A stretch of 40,083 bases of DNA from Gaiellaceae bacterium (GCA_030446625.1 JAUJMY010000009.1:59621-99703), one strand, 5' to 3'; counted from the first letter of the stretch, positions 15,826-23,044 are shown. Notes: generated by a model from the sequence alone, not told the origin. Translations and numbers: made by a program.

Positions 15826-16049
15826 CTCTCAGGCCGCGCGAGTTCGCTTTTTGGCCCGACCGGATCATCCCGAGTTCGGGCTGCTGTTGTGCGAGGACGA
15901 GGACGGGGAAGCACTGGACGCTACGTGGTGATCCGGAGCTCGTGAAGATGCTCCGCGACATGCCAGCGCACCTTCGGGCTGATCTTGAGGTTGGCCGCGA
16001 GTGGGAGAAGCGAGAGGGCTGGCCGGACGAGTGGGTAGACGAGAGGTAG
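15822..16049 (+). CDS. Possible small ORF after the integrase remnant
   Basis: GTG 15822 overlaps the integrase stop and opens a 75-aa frame. The C-terminal half (DPELVKMLRDMPAHLRADLE, then WEKREGWPDEWVDER) looks protein-like; the first half does not. No family is recognised. Its stop codon lies within the second GGTAGAC repeat. It may be an island gene or a remnant. Confidence 0.3.
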   Translation: MTLRPREFAFWPDRIIPSSGCCCARTRTGKHWTLRGDPELVKMLRDMPAHLRADLEVGREWEKREGWPDEWVDER

Positions 16050-16051
16050 AC
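16034..16051 (+). repeat. Right pair of GGTAGAC direct repeats
   Basis: GGTAGAC at 16034-16040 and 16045-16051, again 11 bp apart, ending 20 bp before the intact tRNA-Pro. It mirrors the pair at 13204-13221. Confidence 0.4.
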
Positions 16052-16056
16052 GACGG

Positions 16057-16062
16057 TATGCT
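16057..16062 (+). promoter_or_regulatory. -10 box of tRNA-Pro
   Basis: TATGCT lies 9 nt before the first base of the tRNA. The broken tRNA at 13045 has TATCGT at the same distance, so the intact copy carries its own promoter. Confidence 0.5.
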
Positions 16063-16071
16063 GACGGCTCG

Positions 16072-16146
16072 CGGGGCGTGGCGCAGCCTGGTTAGCGCGC
16101 TAGTCTGGGGGACTAGAGGTCCCGAGTTCAAATCTCGGCGCCCCGA
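16072..16146 (+). tRNA. tRNA-Pro (anticodon GGG)
   Basis: Complete 75-nt cloverleaf. The acceptor CGGGGCG pairs with CGCCCCG and the discriminator is A. The anticodon stem CTAGT/ACTAG holds the loop CTGGGGG, giving anticodon GGG for CCC codons. The T-arm is CCGAG-TTCAAAT-CTCGG. CCA is not encoded. It sits between two island segments. Its 5' half resembles the fragment at 13045 and its centre matches the fragment at 22394, while its T-stem differs from the latter by compensated pairs, so it is a hybrid or a second copy. A terminator follows at 16151. Confidence 0.95.
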
Positions 16147-16150
16147 TGAG

Positions 16151-16176
16151 GAAACCCGCCGCAAAGGGCGGGTTTC
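16151..16176 (+). terminator. Terminator of tRNA-Pro
   Basis: GAAACCCGCC (16151-16160) pairs with GGCGGGTTTC (16167-16176), loop GCAAAG, followed by a short T-rich run. It begins 5 nt after the tRNA. The orphan 3' half at 22394 is followed by a different stem with the same GCAAAG loop. Confidence 0.8.
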
Positions 16177-16224
16177 TCATTAGCAGCAGGGCGGGGGAGA
16201 GTCCGCAATCAGTCCGTAAACGCC

Positions 16225-16449
16225 TCAGTTCTGCTGGGCGCGCGCTGTCTGCACCTGCCGCCGGAGGTCCTCGGCGAGCTCCTCGGTTGCATCGAGGCTC
16301 AATGGGAACGCTTCCGGTACACCGTCAGCGAACCGGAGGTGCAGTAGCACGAGCGGCTGACCGGACGGCTCGAACTCCGGCGGCGAAATGCCGCGGCCGG
16401 TCCTCCACTGCTCAAACACCCTGACCTTTGCGCGCCCCTCAGCGTCCAT
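16225..16449 (-). CDS. Small hypothetical protein
   Basis: A 74-aa protein starting at ATG 16449 with AGGAG close upstream. It opens MDAEGRAKVRVFEQWRTGRG, has a central beta-like stretch QPLVLLHLRFADGVPEAFPL and ends in an acidic helix (ATEELAEDLRRQVQTARAQQ). No family is recognised. The strong ribosome binding site and coherent composition support a real gene in the island. Confidence 0.55.
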   Translation of the reverse strand: MDAEGRAKVRVFEQWRTGRGISPPEFEPSGQPLVLLHLRFADGVPEAFPLSLDATEELAEDLRRQVQTARAQQN

Positions 16450-16530
16450 GTGCCTCTCCTCTCTCAGCCTCACGTGCTGCGAACGTGTCGAGCGCCGAAT
16501 AAATCAGCGCGGGCCGCCAACCCCTCCCGA

Positions 16531-16551
16531 CTAGGAGGGATTGGCGAAATG
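16531..16551 (+). repeat. 21-bp inverted repeat, left copy
   Basis: This 21-bp sequence (starts CTAGGAGGG, ends GGCGAAATG) occurs in perfect inverted form at 17076-17096, bracketing the Nudix gene. Flanking bases differ and no clear target-site duplication is seen. Confidence 0.85.
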
Positions 16552-16596
16552 CGATGGATGCAGCGAGTCGCCCAGCAGTCATCGCGGCGTAATTCG

Positions 16597-17055
16597 CTAG
16601 AGCGGCGTCAAGTCGCGCGTGGAAATCCGCTCTGCGAGTTCCCACAGCGCGACACGGTTTCCCTGCCAGTGCAGCCTCTCCCGCGCTGCCTCGTAAGCGA
16701 GCCATCGATACTCGGTGTGTTCGTGCGACAGGACGATGCAGTCGTCGCCGCAGTCGATGCCGAACGAGTACTCAGGGATGACGTAGAGATCGGGTGACCA
16801 AGACTCGCGCGCAGCGAAGTCCGCGACGGGGATGCTGTTCACGGTGGCGAGCCGATAGAGAGGCCTCGCGCGTGTGATGCCCGCCTCCTCGAAAGCTTCG
16901 CGGCGCGCAGCCTCGGCTGCTAGCTCCTCGTCCTCGCCGCCGCCAGCGATCGCCTGCCAGATGCCTTGGTCTCGACGGCGCAAGATGAGGTACTCGACCG
17001 CGAATTCGGGCGTTTCGCGGAATCCGATGACAAGTACCTGAAACGGAGCGCGCAC
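16597..17055 (-). CDS. Nudix hydrolase (dihydroneopterin triphosphate pyrophosphatase-like)
   Basis: A 152-aa Nudix protein hydrolysing a nucleoside diphosphate linked to a variable moiety. The Nudix box is perfect, from the Gly of GGGEDEELAAEAARREAFEE through AGI (Gx5Ex7REUxEExGU). The N-terminus MRAPFQVLVIGFRETPEF and the C-terminal HEHTEYRWLAYEAARERLHW resemble NudB-type folate-pathway enzymes; substrate is not certain. GTG 17055 gives the standard N-terminus. The whole gene lies within 21-bp inverted repeats, suggesting it moved as a cassette. Confidence 0.85.
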   Translation of the reverse strand: MRAPFQVLVIGFRETPEFAVEYLILRRRDQGIWQAIAGGGEDEELAAEAARREAFEEAGITRARPLYRLATVNSIPVADFAARESWSPDLYVIPEYSFGIDCGDDCIVLSHEHTEYRWLAYEAARERLHWQGNRVALWELAERISTRDLTPL

Positions 17056-17075
17056 TCGGCAAGCCTACGCTGCAC

Positions 17076-17096
17076 CATTTCGCCAATCCCTCCTAG
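17076..17096 (-). repeat. 21-bp inverted repeat, right copy
   Basis: Perfect reverse complement of 16531-16551, 21 bp upstream of the Nudix start codon. Its TAG also serves as the stop codon of the unknown gene at 17093. Confidence 0.85.
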
Positions 17097-17491
17097 CCGC
17101 TCGACGCCTTGCCAGTGCGCGCCCGGTGGAGCTGCACCCACTTCCGCACGCACGCCTCGCGCTGCTCCTGCGTCCCATTCAGGAAAGTCGAGCCGAGTTG
17201 CGCCCGTAGCCGATCGGCTGCTTCGCGTCGGCGTGCACGCTCACCGAGGATGTAGTCGACACCGGCGATCTTCATCACGTCGGCGCTCTCGTACGCCTTC
17301 ACGACTTCGCTGCGAGTGCTGCGGAAGCGCCTGACGAGCTGATCCCGTTCCGGGGGCGAGTCGAGATCGACGTGTTCGTGCGACCGCTCGATCAGCTTCT
17401 CGAGGGTGCGTCGACGACGCCCCTCGGGATCGGCTGCGTTTGGCACGCGACCCAGTTCACGATTAATCGCGGCCGCGCCCGGCGTGATCAC
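17093..17491 (-). CDS. Hypothetical helical protein
   Basis: GTG 17491 opens a 132-aa frame (VITPGAAAINRELGRVPNAA). The rest is strongly helical and charged (RRRRTLEKLIERSHEHVDLD, RFRSTRSEVVKAYESADVMK, RREAADRLRAQLGSTFLNGT). No domain is recognised. The frame stays open upstream but composition there follows the opposite-strand gene. Its stop codon is in the right inverted repeat. It is divergent from the metallopeptidase-like gene, with the 29-bp direct repeats between. Confidence 0.4.
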   Translation of the reverse strand: MITPGAAAINRELGRVPNAADPEGRRRRTLEKLIERSHEHVDLDSPPERDQLVRRFRSTRSEVVKAYESADVMKIAGVDYILGERARRREAADRLRAQLGSTFLNGTQEQREACVRKWVQLHRARTGKASSG

Positions 17492-17528
17492 GCCGACGCG
17501 CTCTCGCGTACGCGCGCGTAGAGCCCTC

Positions 17529-17666
17529 AGTTGCGCGCGGCAGGTCGCCGGAGGCAGGAGGGACCCGCGAGCTTCGAGTCCGCCGAGGGGGTGGCCGGCC
17601 TCGCGCACGTGCGGGTGTGCCCGCGCGAGGTGGTTCGAGTTGCGCGCGGCAGGTCGCCGGAGGCAG
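17529..17666 (+). repeat. Pair of 29-bp perfect direct repeats
   Basis: The same 29 bases (start AGTTGCGCGCGG, end CGGAGGCAG) occur at 17529-17557 and 17638-17666, 109 bp apart. They lie in the gap between two divergent genes. They could be operator sites or a relic of a short duplication. Confidence 0.8.
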
Positions 17667-17693
17667 TCCCCTGTGCTACCACTGCTCTTAGCC

Positions 17694-18488
17694 ATGCGTG
17701 TCCTTGCCGCCGCCGTCTGTTGTGCCGTCGTCGCCCTTGTAGCGTCGGCCTCGGCGCGAGCGACGCACGGCCCGCCGCCGTGGGAAGGCGGCCTCAGTGT
17801 CGTCTCGCCGCTCGAAGCACGCCTCGCGACGATCACGAGTGAGTTCGCGTCAAGGTCGACGGCGGCCATCTGCCATAGCGAAGCCGAGTGGGCCGCAGTC
17901 GCCGCGGCACGGAACTTCGACCCTGCCGTCGTACTCGCTTTCGTTCGCCGCGGCGAGGCTGCTTCGTACCTGTCCGACGTGGTCTGCCGAGATCTGGACG
18001 AGCTCGTCGGCAACTACGCAAGCGTCGTTCGACGATGCCAGGTCGGAACGGTGACGGAGTACCGACAGCTAAAGCGCACCGTCACGCGATCGGTCACGAA
18101 GCGAGTCCGCGTCCGCGGCCAGTGGACGATGAGGCGCGTTCGCGTGCGGAAGACGGTGACGGTCTCGCGTCCGGTCGACGTCCCGATCTACAGGCTCTGC
18201 TCGAACTACGTGCGGACGGTGGTTGCCGTACAGGTCCTCGCGCACGAGGCGATGCACGTGCGCGGCATCGTGAACGAGGCGGCCGCGGAGTGCTACGCGA
18301 TGCAGGTCTTCGCCAGCGTCGCCGAGAGGCTGGGTGTGCCGACGACGAGAGCGCGCGAGATGGCCAGCGACTACTGGCGCGACGTCTACCCGCAGCGGCC
18401 GCCCGAGAGCGCCTACCGCTCGAGCGAGTGCCGTGACGGCGGAGCGCTCGATCTCGCGCCTACCAGCTCCTCCTGGCCGACCCCCTAG
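17694..18488 (+). CDS. Secreted metallopeptidase-like protein (HEAMH motif)
   Basis: A 264-aa protein with a signal peptide (residues 1-21, MRVLAAAVCCAVVALVASAS, likely cut near A-R-A). HEAMH lies at about 184-188 in VLAHEAMHVRGIVNEAAAEC, with a downstream NEAxAE acidic motif, the layout of a gluzincin-like zinc site. The middle holds a basic, valine/arginine-rich stretch (KRVRVRGQWTMRRVRVRKTV) that may bind cell wall or nucleic acid. Cysteines at several positions may form disulfides. I do not recognise a named peptidase family; function is inferred from the motif only. Confidence 0.65.
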   Translation: MRVLAAAVCCAVVALVASASARATHGPPPWEGGLSVVSPLEARLATITSEFASRSTAAICHSEAEWAAVAAARNFDPAVVLAFVRRGEAASYLSDVVCRDLDELVGNYASVVRRCQVGTVTEYRQLKRTVTRSVTKRVRVRGQWTMRRVRVRKTVTVSRPVDVPIYRLCSNYVRTVVAVQVLAHEAMHVRGIVNEAAAECYAMQVFASVAERLGVPTTRAREMASDYWRDVYPQRPPESAYRSSECRDGGALDLAPTSSSWPTP

Positions 18489-18498
18489 CTAGGAGGGT

Positions 18499-18722
18499 CT
18501 AGCGAAACGCAGTCTCGGCCCCGAGCTTCGCCCGCTCAAGCGCCTCCGAGGGGACGACGACGCCGTCGTCCTCTTGGAGGATGACGTAGCCCTTGGCGGT
18601 ATCCCTGGATCAGAGGAGTCGGCGTAGATCCGATGCCCGCCGCGCTCGGCGATCAGCCGATGGGCAGGAGCGGGTCCCAGGCGGAGAGCCCAGCCACGCG
18701 CACCCGCTTCGTCCCAGGTCAC
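18499..18722 (-). CDS. Partner protein of the RHH regulator (one-base frameshift)
   Basis: GTG 18722 overlaps the stop of the RHH gene. The frame reads VTWDEAGARGWALRLGPAPA, then HRLIAERGGHRIYADSSDPG. A shift near 18603 in a C run then gives DTAKGYVILQEDDGVVVPSE and ends at TAG 18499, about 74 aa when corrected. The shift resembles other homopolymer errors here, so the gene may be intact. The family is unknown. A truncated, diverged copy lies at 22719. Pairing with a small RHH protein is the arrangement of toxin-antitoxin operons, but no toxin fold is recognised. Confidence 0.55.
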
Positions 18723-18889
18723 GCCGCCCGTCCGTTCTCGACGTACTGCCGGATCGCGCGCCGGAGCTCAGCGGAGAAAGAGCGGTCGTTCTGCTGTGCG
18801 AGCGCCTCGAGCTGGTCGCGGAGCTGCGCCGGCAGGAACGCCGAGACGCTGACCCGCTCTTCCGGTGAAGCTGCTGTTGCTGCGCTCAT
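18719..18889 (-). CDS. Small ribbon-helix-helix (Arc-like) protein
   Basis: A 56-aa protein starting at ATG 18889 with a perfect AGGAGG upstream. ERVSVSAFLPAQLRDQLEAL is a beta strand plus helix, followed by NDRSFSAELRRAIRQYVENG, the classical RHH fold of antitoxins and plasmid repressors. Its stop overlaps the start of the partner gene, so the two are coupled. Just upstream lies a perfect 8-bp palindrome that is a likely autoregulatory operator. A frameshifted copy occurs at 22.8-23.04 kb. Confidence 0.75.
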   Translation of the reverse strand: MSAATAASPEERVSVSAFLPAQLRDQLEALAQQNDRSFSAELRRAIRQYVENGRAA

Positions 18890-18926
18890 TGAGCCTCCTG
18901 CAAGCTGTTCTAGTGCTAACCGACGT

Positions 18927-18947
18927 TCTGCAACCTATTGTTGCAGA
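18927..18947. promoter_or_regulatory. Palindromic operator of the RHH operon
   Basis: TCTGCAAC and GTTGCAGA form a perfect 8-bp dyad with a 5-nt spacer, 38 bp upstream of the RHH start codon. The equivalent site upstream of the decayed copy (23075-23105) keeps only TGCAA and TGCA. Confidence 0.55.
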
Positions 18948-19117
18948 GGCGTCAGTCGGCAAAGGCGGGCCGGCGACGGAGAAGACAGTGCACGTGGTTC
19001 CGCGCGTGTCCAGAGCTTCGGATGCGCTAAAGGCCCGGGAAATCCCAAAGACGCTTCCGTAACGGCGTGAGCGACCAAGTCGGCGCTCGCAGCGCGGGCT
19101 GCGCGCCCCCGAGCTTC

Positions 19118-20415
19118 CTATGCGATCGCGGGCTGCTCTTCCGTCTGGAGACCCAAATCAGCTTCCGCATCCGCGAGTGTGCGGACAGAACGGACCGGCG
19201 AGAAGAGAAGCGGCAAAAAGGCGATCGCTGCGCCGAGAGCACCCACCCAGAGCGCGCTGCGGAGACCGACGCTAGACGCGAGCGCACCTCCGGCGAACGC
19301 ACCGACCGGGTTGATTCCATAGACGACGAACCGCCGTGAGGCCGTCATGGCCCAAGGAGCCGATCAGGCGTAATCGCCTGGTACAGGCTGATAGCGACGA
19401 CGTTCGAGACGACTGCCCAGAACAGATACAGGCCCATCCCGATCGCCACGAAGGGAATCGCGAATTTCGACGGCGCGAGCGGCAGCAAGAGAAGCCCCCA
19501 TCCCATCGCCGCTGCAGAGACGATCAGCGTACGCCCGATCCCGCGGAGGAGACGCGTCATGCGACCGGCCGTGAGTGCGCCTGCCAAGAGTCCGACATTC
19601 GCGAGACTCAGCGCGAGGCCAGCCTCAGCTGCAGTCATTCCGAGTTCGCGAACCGCATATACCAGGAGGATCGCGAAGATCACCATTGAGAAGAAGTTGA
19701 TCGTGGTCGTGAAGACGAGCGCGGGTCGCATGTATGGGTGTCGAACGACGAACGCGAGCCCTTCCCGGATCTCGCTCAGCATGCGACGTCCCCGTCGCCC
19801 ACGAGCGACGGGCGTGATGCGGACCCGCTGCTCCTCTTTCTCAATGCGAAAGACAAAGAGCGCAGACGCCAGCAGACCAAAGACTTCCAGTACGACCGCA
19901 TACGGCGCACTAATCAGCTGCACCAGCACTCCGGCGAGACCCGGTCCGCTGACCTGCGCGCTAGAGCGGCTTACCTCCAGCTTCGAGTTCCCTTCTTGCA
20001 GCTGTTCCTTCGTGATCAGTGACGGCAGGTATGCCTGATACGCGACGTCGAAGAAGACCGTGAGCGTGCCGATCACAAAGCCGACCGCGTAGAGCTGCCA
20101 GATCGTCAGCACGTCCAGCAGGTACGCAACTGGAATTGTGGCGAGAGCCAAGCCGCGACCGACGTCCGCGAGGATCAGGATCGGCCGACGTCGTAGCCGG
20201 TCGACCCAGACGCCGACGGGGAGGCTGAAGAGGAGGAACGGGAGCGTCGCGGCGGTCGTCAGTAAGGCGACCTGAAAGGCGCTCACCTTCAGCACAGCAA
20301 TCGCGACCAACGGGATCGCGAACTGGCCGATCTGGCCCCCGAATGCGCTCAGCGTCTCCGCCGACCACAGCTTCAGGAAGTCGCCGTGGTGCCAGAGCGG
20401 CGTGTCCGGACGCAG
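19118..20415 (-). pseudogene. MFS transporter (MFS_3 type), frameshifted and without a clear start
   Basis: Drug/metabolite-type MFS protein. Frame one covers LWHHGDFLKLWSAETLSAFG, then LPFLLFSLPVGVWVDRLRRR and most of the twelve helices, ending at a stop near 19345. The next frame continues with MTASRRFVVYGINPVGAFAG to 19118. The break lies at 19347-19354 by a G/C run, so it may be a sequencing error. No ATG, GTG or TTG precedes the conserved LWHHGDF segment in frame; a CTG at 20415 is the nearest candidate, otherwise the 5' end is damaged. The sequence resembles the PF05977 family of soil actinobacteria. Confidence 0.7.
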
Positions 20416-20435
20416 GTGCCGAAGGCTAAGCCGGG

Positions 20436-20822
20436 CTATGGCGGCGATACTCGCACAGGCACGGTTCCTTCAGGAATCGCTACGACATCCGGCGCAGGGA
20501 GCGTCGGCTTCACCCGCCGCAGCAGCCGGCGCAGGAGCGCGCGCACCTCTTCTCCGCCGGAGGGAAGATCGGCAAGCGCCGAGAGCGCGAGCTGCGACTC
20601 CTTGATCGTCAGCACCGACGCTTCGAGCTCGAGCCGCCCGTGCCAGCGCAGCGCCGCCGCCTCGAGCCTCTCCGGCTTCTGTTCGGCGATGAGAACCACG
20701 AGGTCGAGCGCGTCATCGAGGGCTAGGCCGCCGAGCTCGCGTGCCGCGATCTCAGCGGCAAACAGGTTGCGCGACGTGATCGCGCGGGTGAAGCGGCCGT
20801 GCGCGGAGCCCTGCGAGGTCAC
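20436..20822 (-). CDS. Conserved hypothetical helical protein
   Basis: GTG 20822 opens a 128-aa protein (VTSQGSAHGRFTRAITSRNL). It is all-helical, with FAAEIAARELGGLALDDALD and AEQKPERLEAAALRWHGRLE. The pattern matches a conserved unnamed actinobacterial protein I have seen; function is unknown. Its stop lies at the likely 5' end of the MFS gene, so the two may be co-transcribed. Confidence 0.55.
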   Translation of the reverse strand: MTSQGSAHGRFTRAITSRNLFAAEIAARELGGLALDDALDLVVLIAEQKPERLEAAALRWHGRLELEASVLTIKESQLALSALADLPSGGEEVRALLRRLLRRVKPTLPAPDVVAIPEGTVPVRVSPP

Positions 20823-20917
20823 GAACGCATGTTCGCACGGCGAGAGCCTCTGGTATCTCTGGGCTGCGAATTGAGAGCCCGTCGCAGCAGGCACGGCTCT
20901 CGGTCCCCCCGCGCAAC

Positions 20918-21208
20918 CTAGAACTGCTGGTCGATGGCGACCTCGTACATCTCGACGGATGTCCGCCGCGAACCACTCTCCGGCCGCGTCATCGAGTTGA
21001 GTGCCTCATCCCCACGACGCAGGTCCTCCTCATTGTCGAAGAACGTCATGCCCGCGCCACGACCGCTCTCTCGGTCGAGCAGCATGAGGAATCTCTTCGC
21101 CGCCTCGAGTTCCGGCGGGGGACCGCCCTGCATCCGCTCGCTGACACGCGCGACTGCCTGATCTGCCTCAGCAGGGTCGCCCTCGAACCGTGCGATGCGT
21201 ACGTACAC
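20918..21208 (-). CDS. ABM-like small protein, copy 1
   Basis: GTG 21208 with GGAGGAGG upstream gives a 96-aa protein: MYVRIARFEGDPAEADQAVA, then LEAAKRFLMLLDRESGRGAG and MTFFDNEEDLRRGDEALNSM. The alternating pattern suggests a dimeric alpha-beta barrel of the antibiotic-monooxygenase (ABM) type. A close paralog lies at 23706-23999. The similarity extends about 200 bp upstream of the start, so the DNA itself was duplicated. Confidence 0.75.
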   Translation of the reverse strand: MYVRIARFEGDPAEADQAVARVSERMQGGPPPELEAAKRFLMLLDRESGRGAGMTFFDNEEDLRRGDEALNSMTRPESGSRRTSVEMYEVAIDQQF

Positions 21209-21363
21209 GTTGCGCCTCCTCCGTCGACGACGAGGGGCGGATCCTAACGGCGACGAGACCCGCGCCGTTTCTTCACGCGGCAAACGCCTACGGCGAGCGT
21301 CATTGCTCTCTGCATGGCGCTCGACGCACCCTAGAACCAGCCCGAGCCCGTGCAGGTGGTCGG

Positions 21364-21624
21364 ATGGCTCTAGCTACGCGCTGCCTCGACTGCGGCCGCC
21401 GAACCCGCGGCTCACGCCGCCCACTCTGCACTCCCCGCCGCGAGCGCGCCCGCAACCAGACGGCCGCGCAACGCGCCCGGCCTCGCGATCAACCCGAGCA
21501 GCAATGCCGCGTCTATCTATCCGCCGGGTGGCTAAAGAATCCGTGCGGGGCTGGGCATACCGGCGGGTTGCACGGCCCCGGGAGTCGCCGTAGTGTCGCA
21601 CCTTCTTCGACGCTAAGGAGGTAG
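21364..21624 (+). pseudogene. Remnant of a zinc-ribbon HNH-type protein (N-terminus)
   Basis: ATG 21364 opens [20 protein letters not shown], with the first CxxC of a zinc ribbon often seen at the start of small HNH nucleases, then ERARNQTAAQRARPRDQPEQ. The second CxxC and the HNH core do not follow. A second, frameshifted copy of the same start lies at ~24156. The gap 21209-21363 is the duplicated upstream DNA of the ABM-like gene. Confidence 0.35.
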
Positions 21625-21626
21625 TG

Positions 21627-21923
21627 ATGCCAGTCGCGTTCGTTTCTCAGGGGGAAGGAATCACCAAAGAGATTTACGATGAGACCGTTCGTAGGTTGAC
21701 TGGTGGGAAGACCCGCTTAGAGTCGCCTGCGGACTGGCCTGTCGAAGGTCTGTTGGTTCACGTTGCCGGAGAAGCTGAGGGCGGCTTTCGCGTTGTCGAT
21801 GTCTGGGAGTCGGAGGAGGCTCTCCGTCGATTTGCGGAGACCCTCGTCCCGATCCTGCAAGAGCTCGGCGTCGAAGGGGGCAAACAGGAGATTTACCCAA
21901 CGCACGCGTTCGTCTCGGCCTAA
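21627..21923 (+). CDS. Small ABM-like hypothetical protein
   Basis: ATG 21627 is preceded by AAGGAGGT at short spacing. The 98-aa protein reads MPVAFVSQGEGITKEIYDET, then PVEGLLVHVAGEAEGGFRVV and DVWESEEALRRFAETLVPIL. Strand-helix order and the DVWESEEALRRF motif are typical of dimeric alpha-beta barrel (ABM/EthD-like) proteins. No cofactor residues are recognised. Base composition is lower in GC than the core genes, in line with transfer. Confidence 0.7.
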   Translation: MPVAFVSQGEGITKEIYDETVRRLTGGKTRLESPADWPVEGLLVHVAGEAEGGFRVVDVWESEEALRRFAETLVPILQELGVEGGKQEIYPTHAFVSA

Positions 21924-22240
21924 CCGTCCCGACGGAAGCCGTTTGCGCGTCGGCTGTTGCAGCGACGGCACCGCGTGGCGAGCTCGTCATCACGCTAGTA
22001 CGGCTTCACCTCGCACGCGAGCGGGACGAGGTGGTCTAGCGTGAGGTCGTGCGTACTGCCAGTCCATGCAGCGGTAACGGTCCCTTTGGTAGACGCTGCA
22101 TCGCTGCTCGGGCCGTCATCGCCAGCCTCGTGGGGCTCCGCGTCAACGCGGTAGGCGCGCCAGCGTGCGTTGTCGGCGGGAAGCCAGACGTCGCCGCACT
22201 CGACGCACTCGGGGATGATCGCGACGCTCTCGGCAGGCAC
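21920..22240 (-). pseudogene. HNH endonuclease remnant with in-frame TAG
   Basis: The minus strand reads ESVAIIPECVECGDVWLPAD, then AWTGSTHDLTLDHLVPLACE, then VKPY-stop-RDDELATRCRRCNSRRANG. The LTLDHLVPLA and CRRCNSRR segments are the HNH core and its zinc knuckle. The TAG at 21995-21997 separates them in the same frame. The N-terminal CxxC segment may come from another protein. Probably decayed; the amber codon could also be a base error. Confidence 0.5.
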
Positions 22241-22393
22241 AGGGTGAGTGTACGACGGTGCCCAATCAGTGCCCAAACGCGCGGAAACCCGCTCCGCATG
22301 GTTGAGCGGAAACTTCCGAACAGACGTTCCCAAGTGCCTGCTAATCAGCCTGTTCACGCCACTGGCCGCCACCTGCCGCCACATGGCTGGATG

Positions 22394-22438
22394 AGTCTGG
22401 GGGACTAGAGGTCCCCGGTTCAAATCCGGGCGCCCCGA
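22394..22438 (+). pseudogene. Orphan 3' half of tRNA-Pro (right att site)
   Basis: From the anticodon loop (AGTCTGGGGGACTAGAGG) through T-arm (CCGG-TTCAAAT-CCGG) and acceptor CGCCCCG plus A, the sequence is a tRNA-Pro 3' half with no 5' half before it. The first 22 bases equal the intact tRNA at 16072; the T-stem differs by compensated pairs. With the 5' half at 13045 it would rebuild one normal tRNA, so this is the displaced end of the original gene. Confidence 0.8.
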
Positions 22439-22498
22439 TAGCTACTGATTCCTTCGCGCACCGAACGCTGACCCTGTTACGAGCTAACATCTGAACAC

Positions 22499-22524
22499 AA
22501 AAGCCCCGGCAAAGCGGGGCTTTT
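22499..22524 (+). terminator. Terminator of the original tRNA-Pro gene
   Basis: AAAAGCCCCG (22499-22508) pairs with CGGGGCTTTT (22515-22524), loop GCAAAG, with the T-run in the 3' arm. It now follows only the orphan tRNA half. Confidence 0.8.
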
Positions 22525-22545
22525 CGTGCATCGGGGCTTTCTGTC

Positions 22546-22716
22546 TCACGTGCTGTGTACGGCCGCGTCGAACCCGGCGCCCTTCGAGGCGTGCCAGCGC
22601 GCGTTGTCCGTTGCGCCGGCGTCTGGGTCGCCCGGATAGGTGGGAAGCGCACCGACTGCACCGTCGCCGGGCCTCGCGGATCTCCCAGCCCGCGCTATCG
22701 CGTCTGCGCGCGTCAT
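22546..22716 (-). CDS. Possible small protein
   Basis: ATG 22716 opens a 56-aa frame (MTRADAIARAGRSARPGDGA, ending FDAAVHST). No family is recognised and the ribosome binding site is weak. It may be a remnant. Confidence 0.2.
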   Translation of the reverse strand: MTRADAIARAGRSARPGDGAVGALPTYPGDPDAGATDNARWHASKGAGFDAAVHST

Positions 22717-22718
22717 TG

Positions 22719-23044
22719 TCACTGCGGTCCTTTCGGTCGGCGCTGTTCGGCACCGGTCAAGTGGTGGAGAAGCGCGCGCTCGGAGTCGGCGTAGATCCGA
22801 TGCCCGCCGCGCTCGGCGATGAGCCGATGGGCAGGAACGGGCCCCAGGCGGAGATGCCAACCAAGCGCACGCGCTTCGTCCCCGGTCACGCCGCCCGTCC
22901 GTTCTCGACGTAGGCGGATCGCGCGCCGGAGCTCAGCGGAGAACGAGCGGTCGTTCTGCTGTGCGAGCGTCTCGAGCCGCTCGCGGAGCTGCGCCGGCAG
23001 GAGACGCTGACCCGCTGTTCCGGTGAAGCTGTGACTGCACTCAT
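22719..23044 (-). pseudogene. Decayed second copy of the RHH/partner operon
   Basis: From ATG 23044 the DNA follows the RHH gene at 18889, but a 7-base deletion after VSVS and a 2-base deletion near the RHH end destroy the frame. The partner copy (TGDEARALGWHLRLGPVPAH, then RLIAERGGHRIYADS) is intact in frame until about 22782, where similarity stops and the frame runs into unrelated sequence. The changes are larger than single homopolymer errors, so true decay is likely. Confidence 0.7.

Noticed and set aside
18491..18507. Third copy of the 21-bp inverted repeat
   Set aside because: It shares AGGAGGG but has several mismatches, and its second half is coding sequence for the end of the RHH partner protein.
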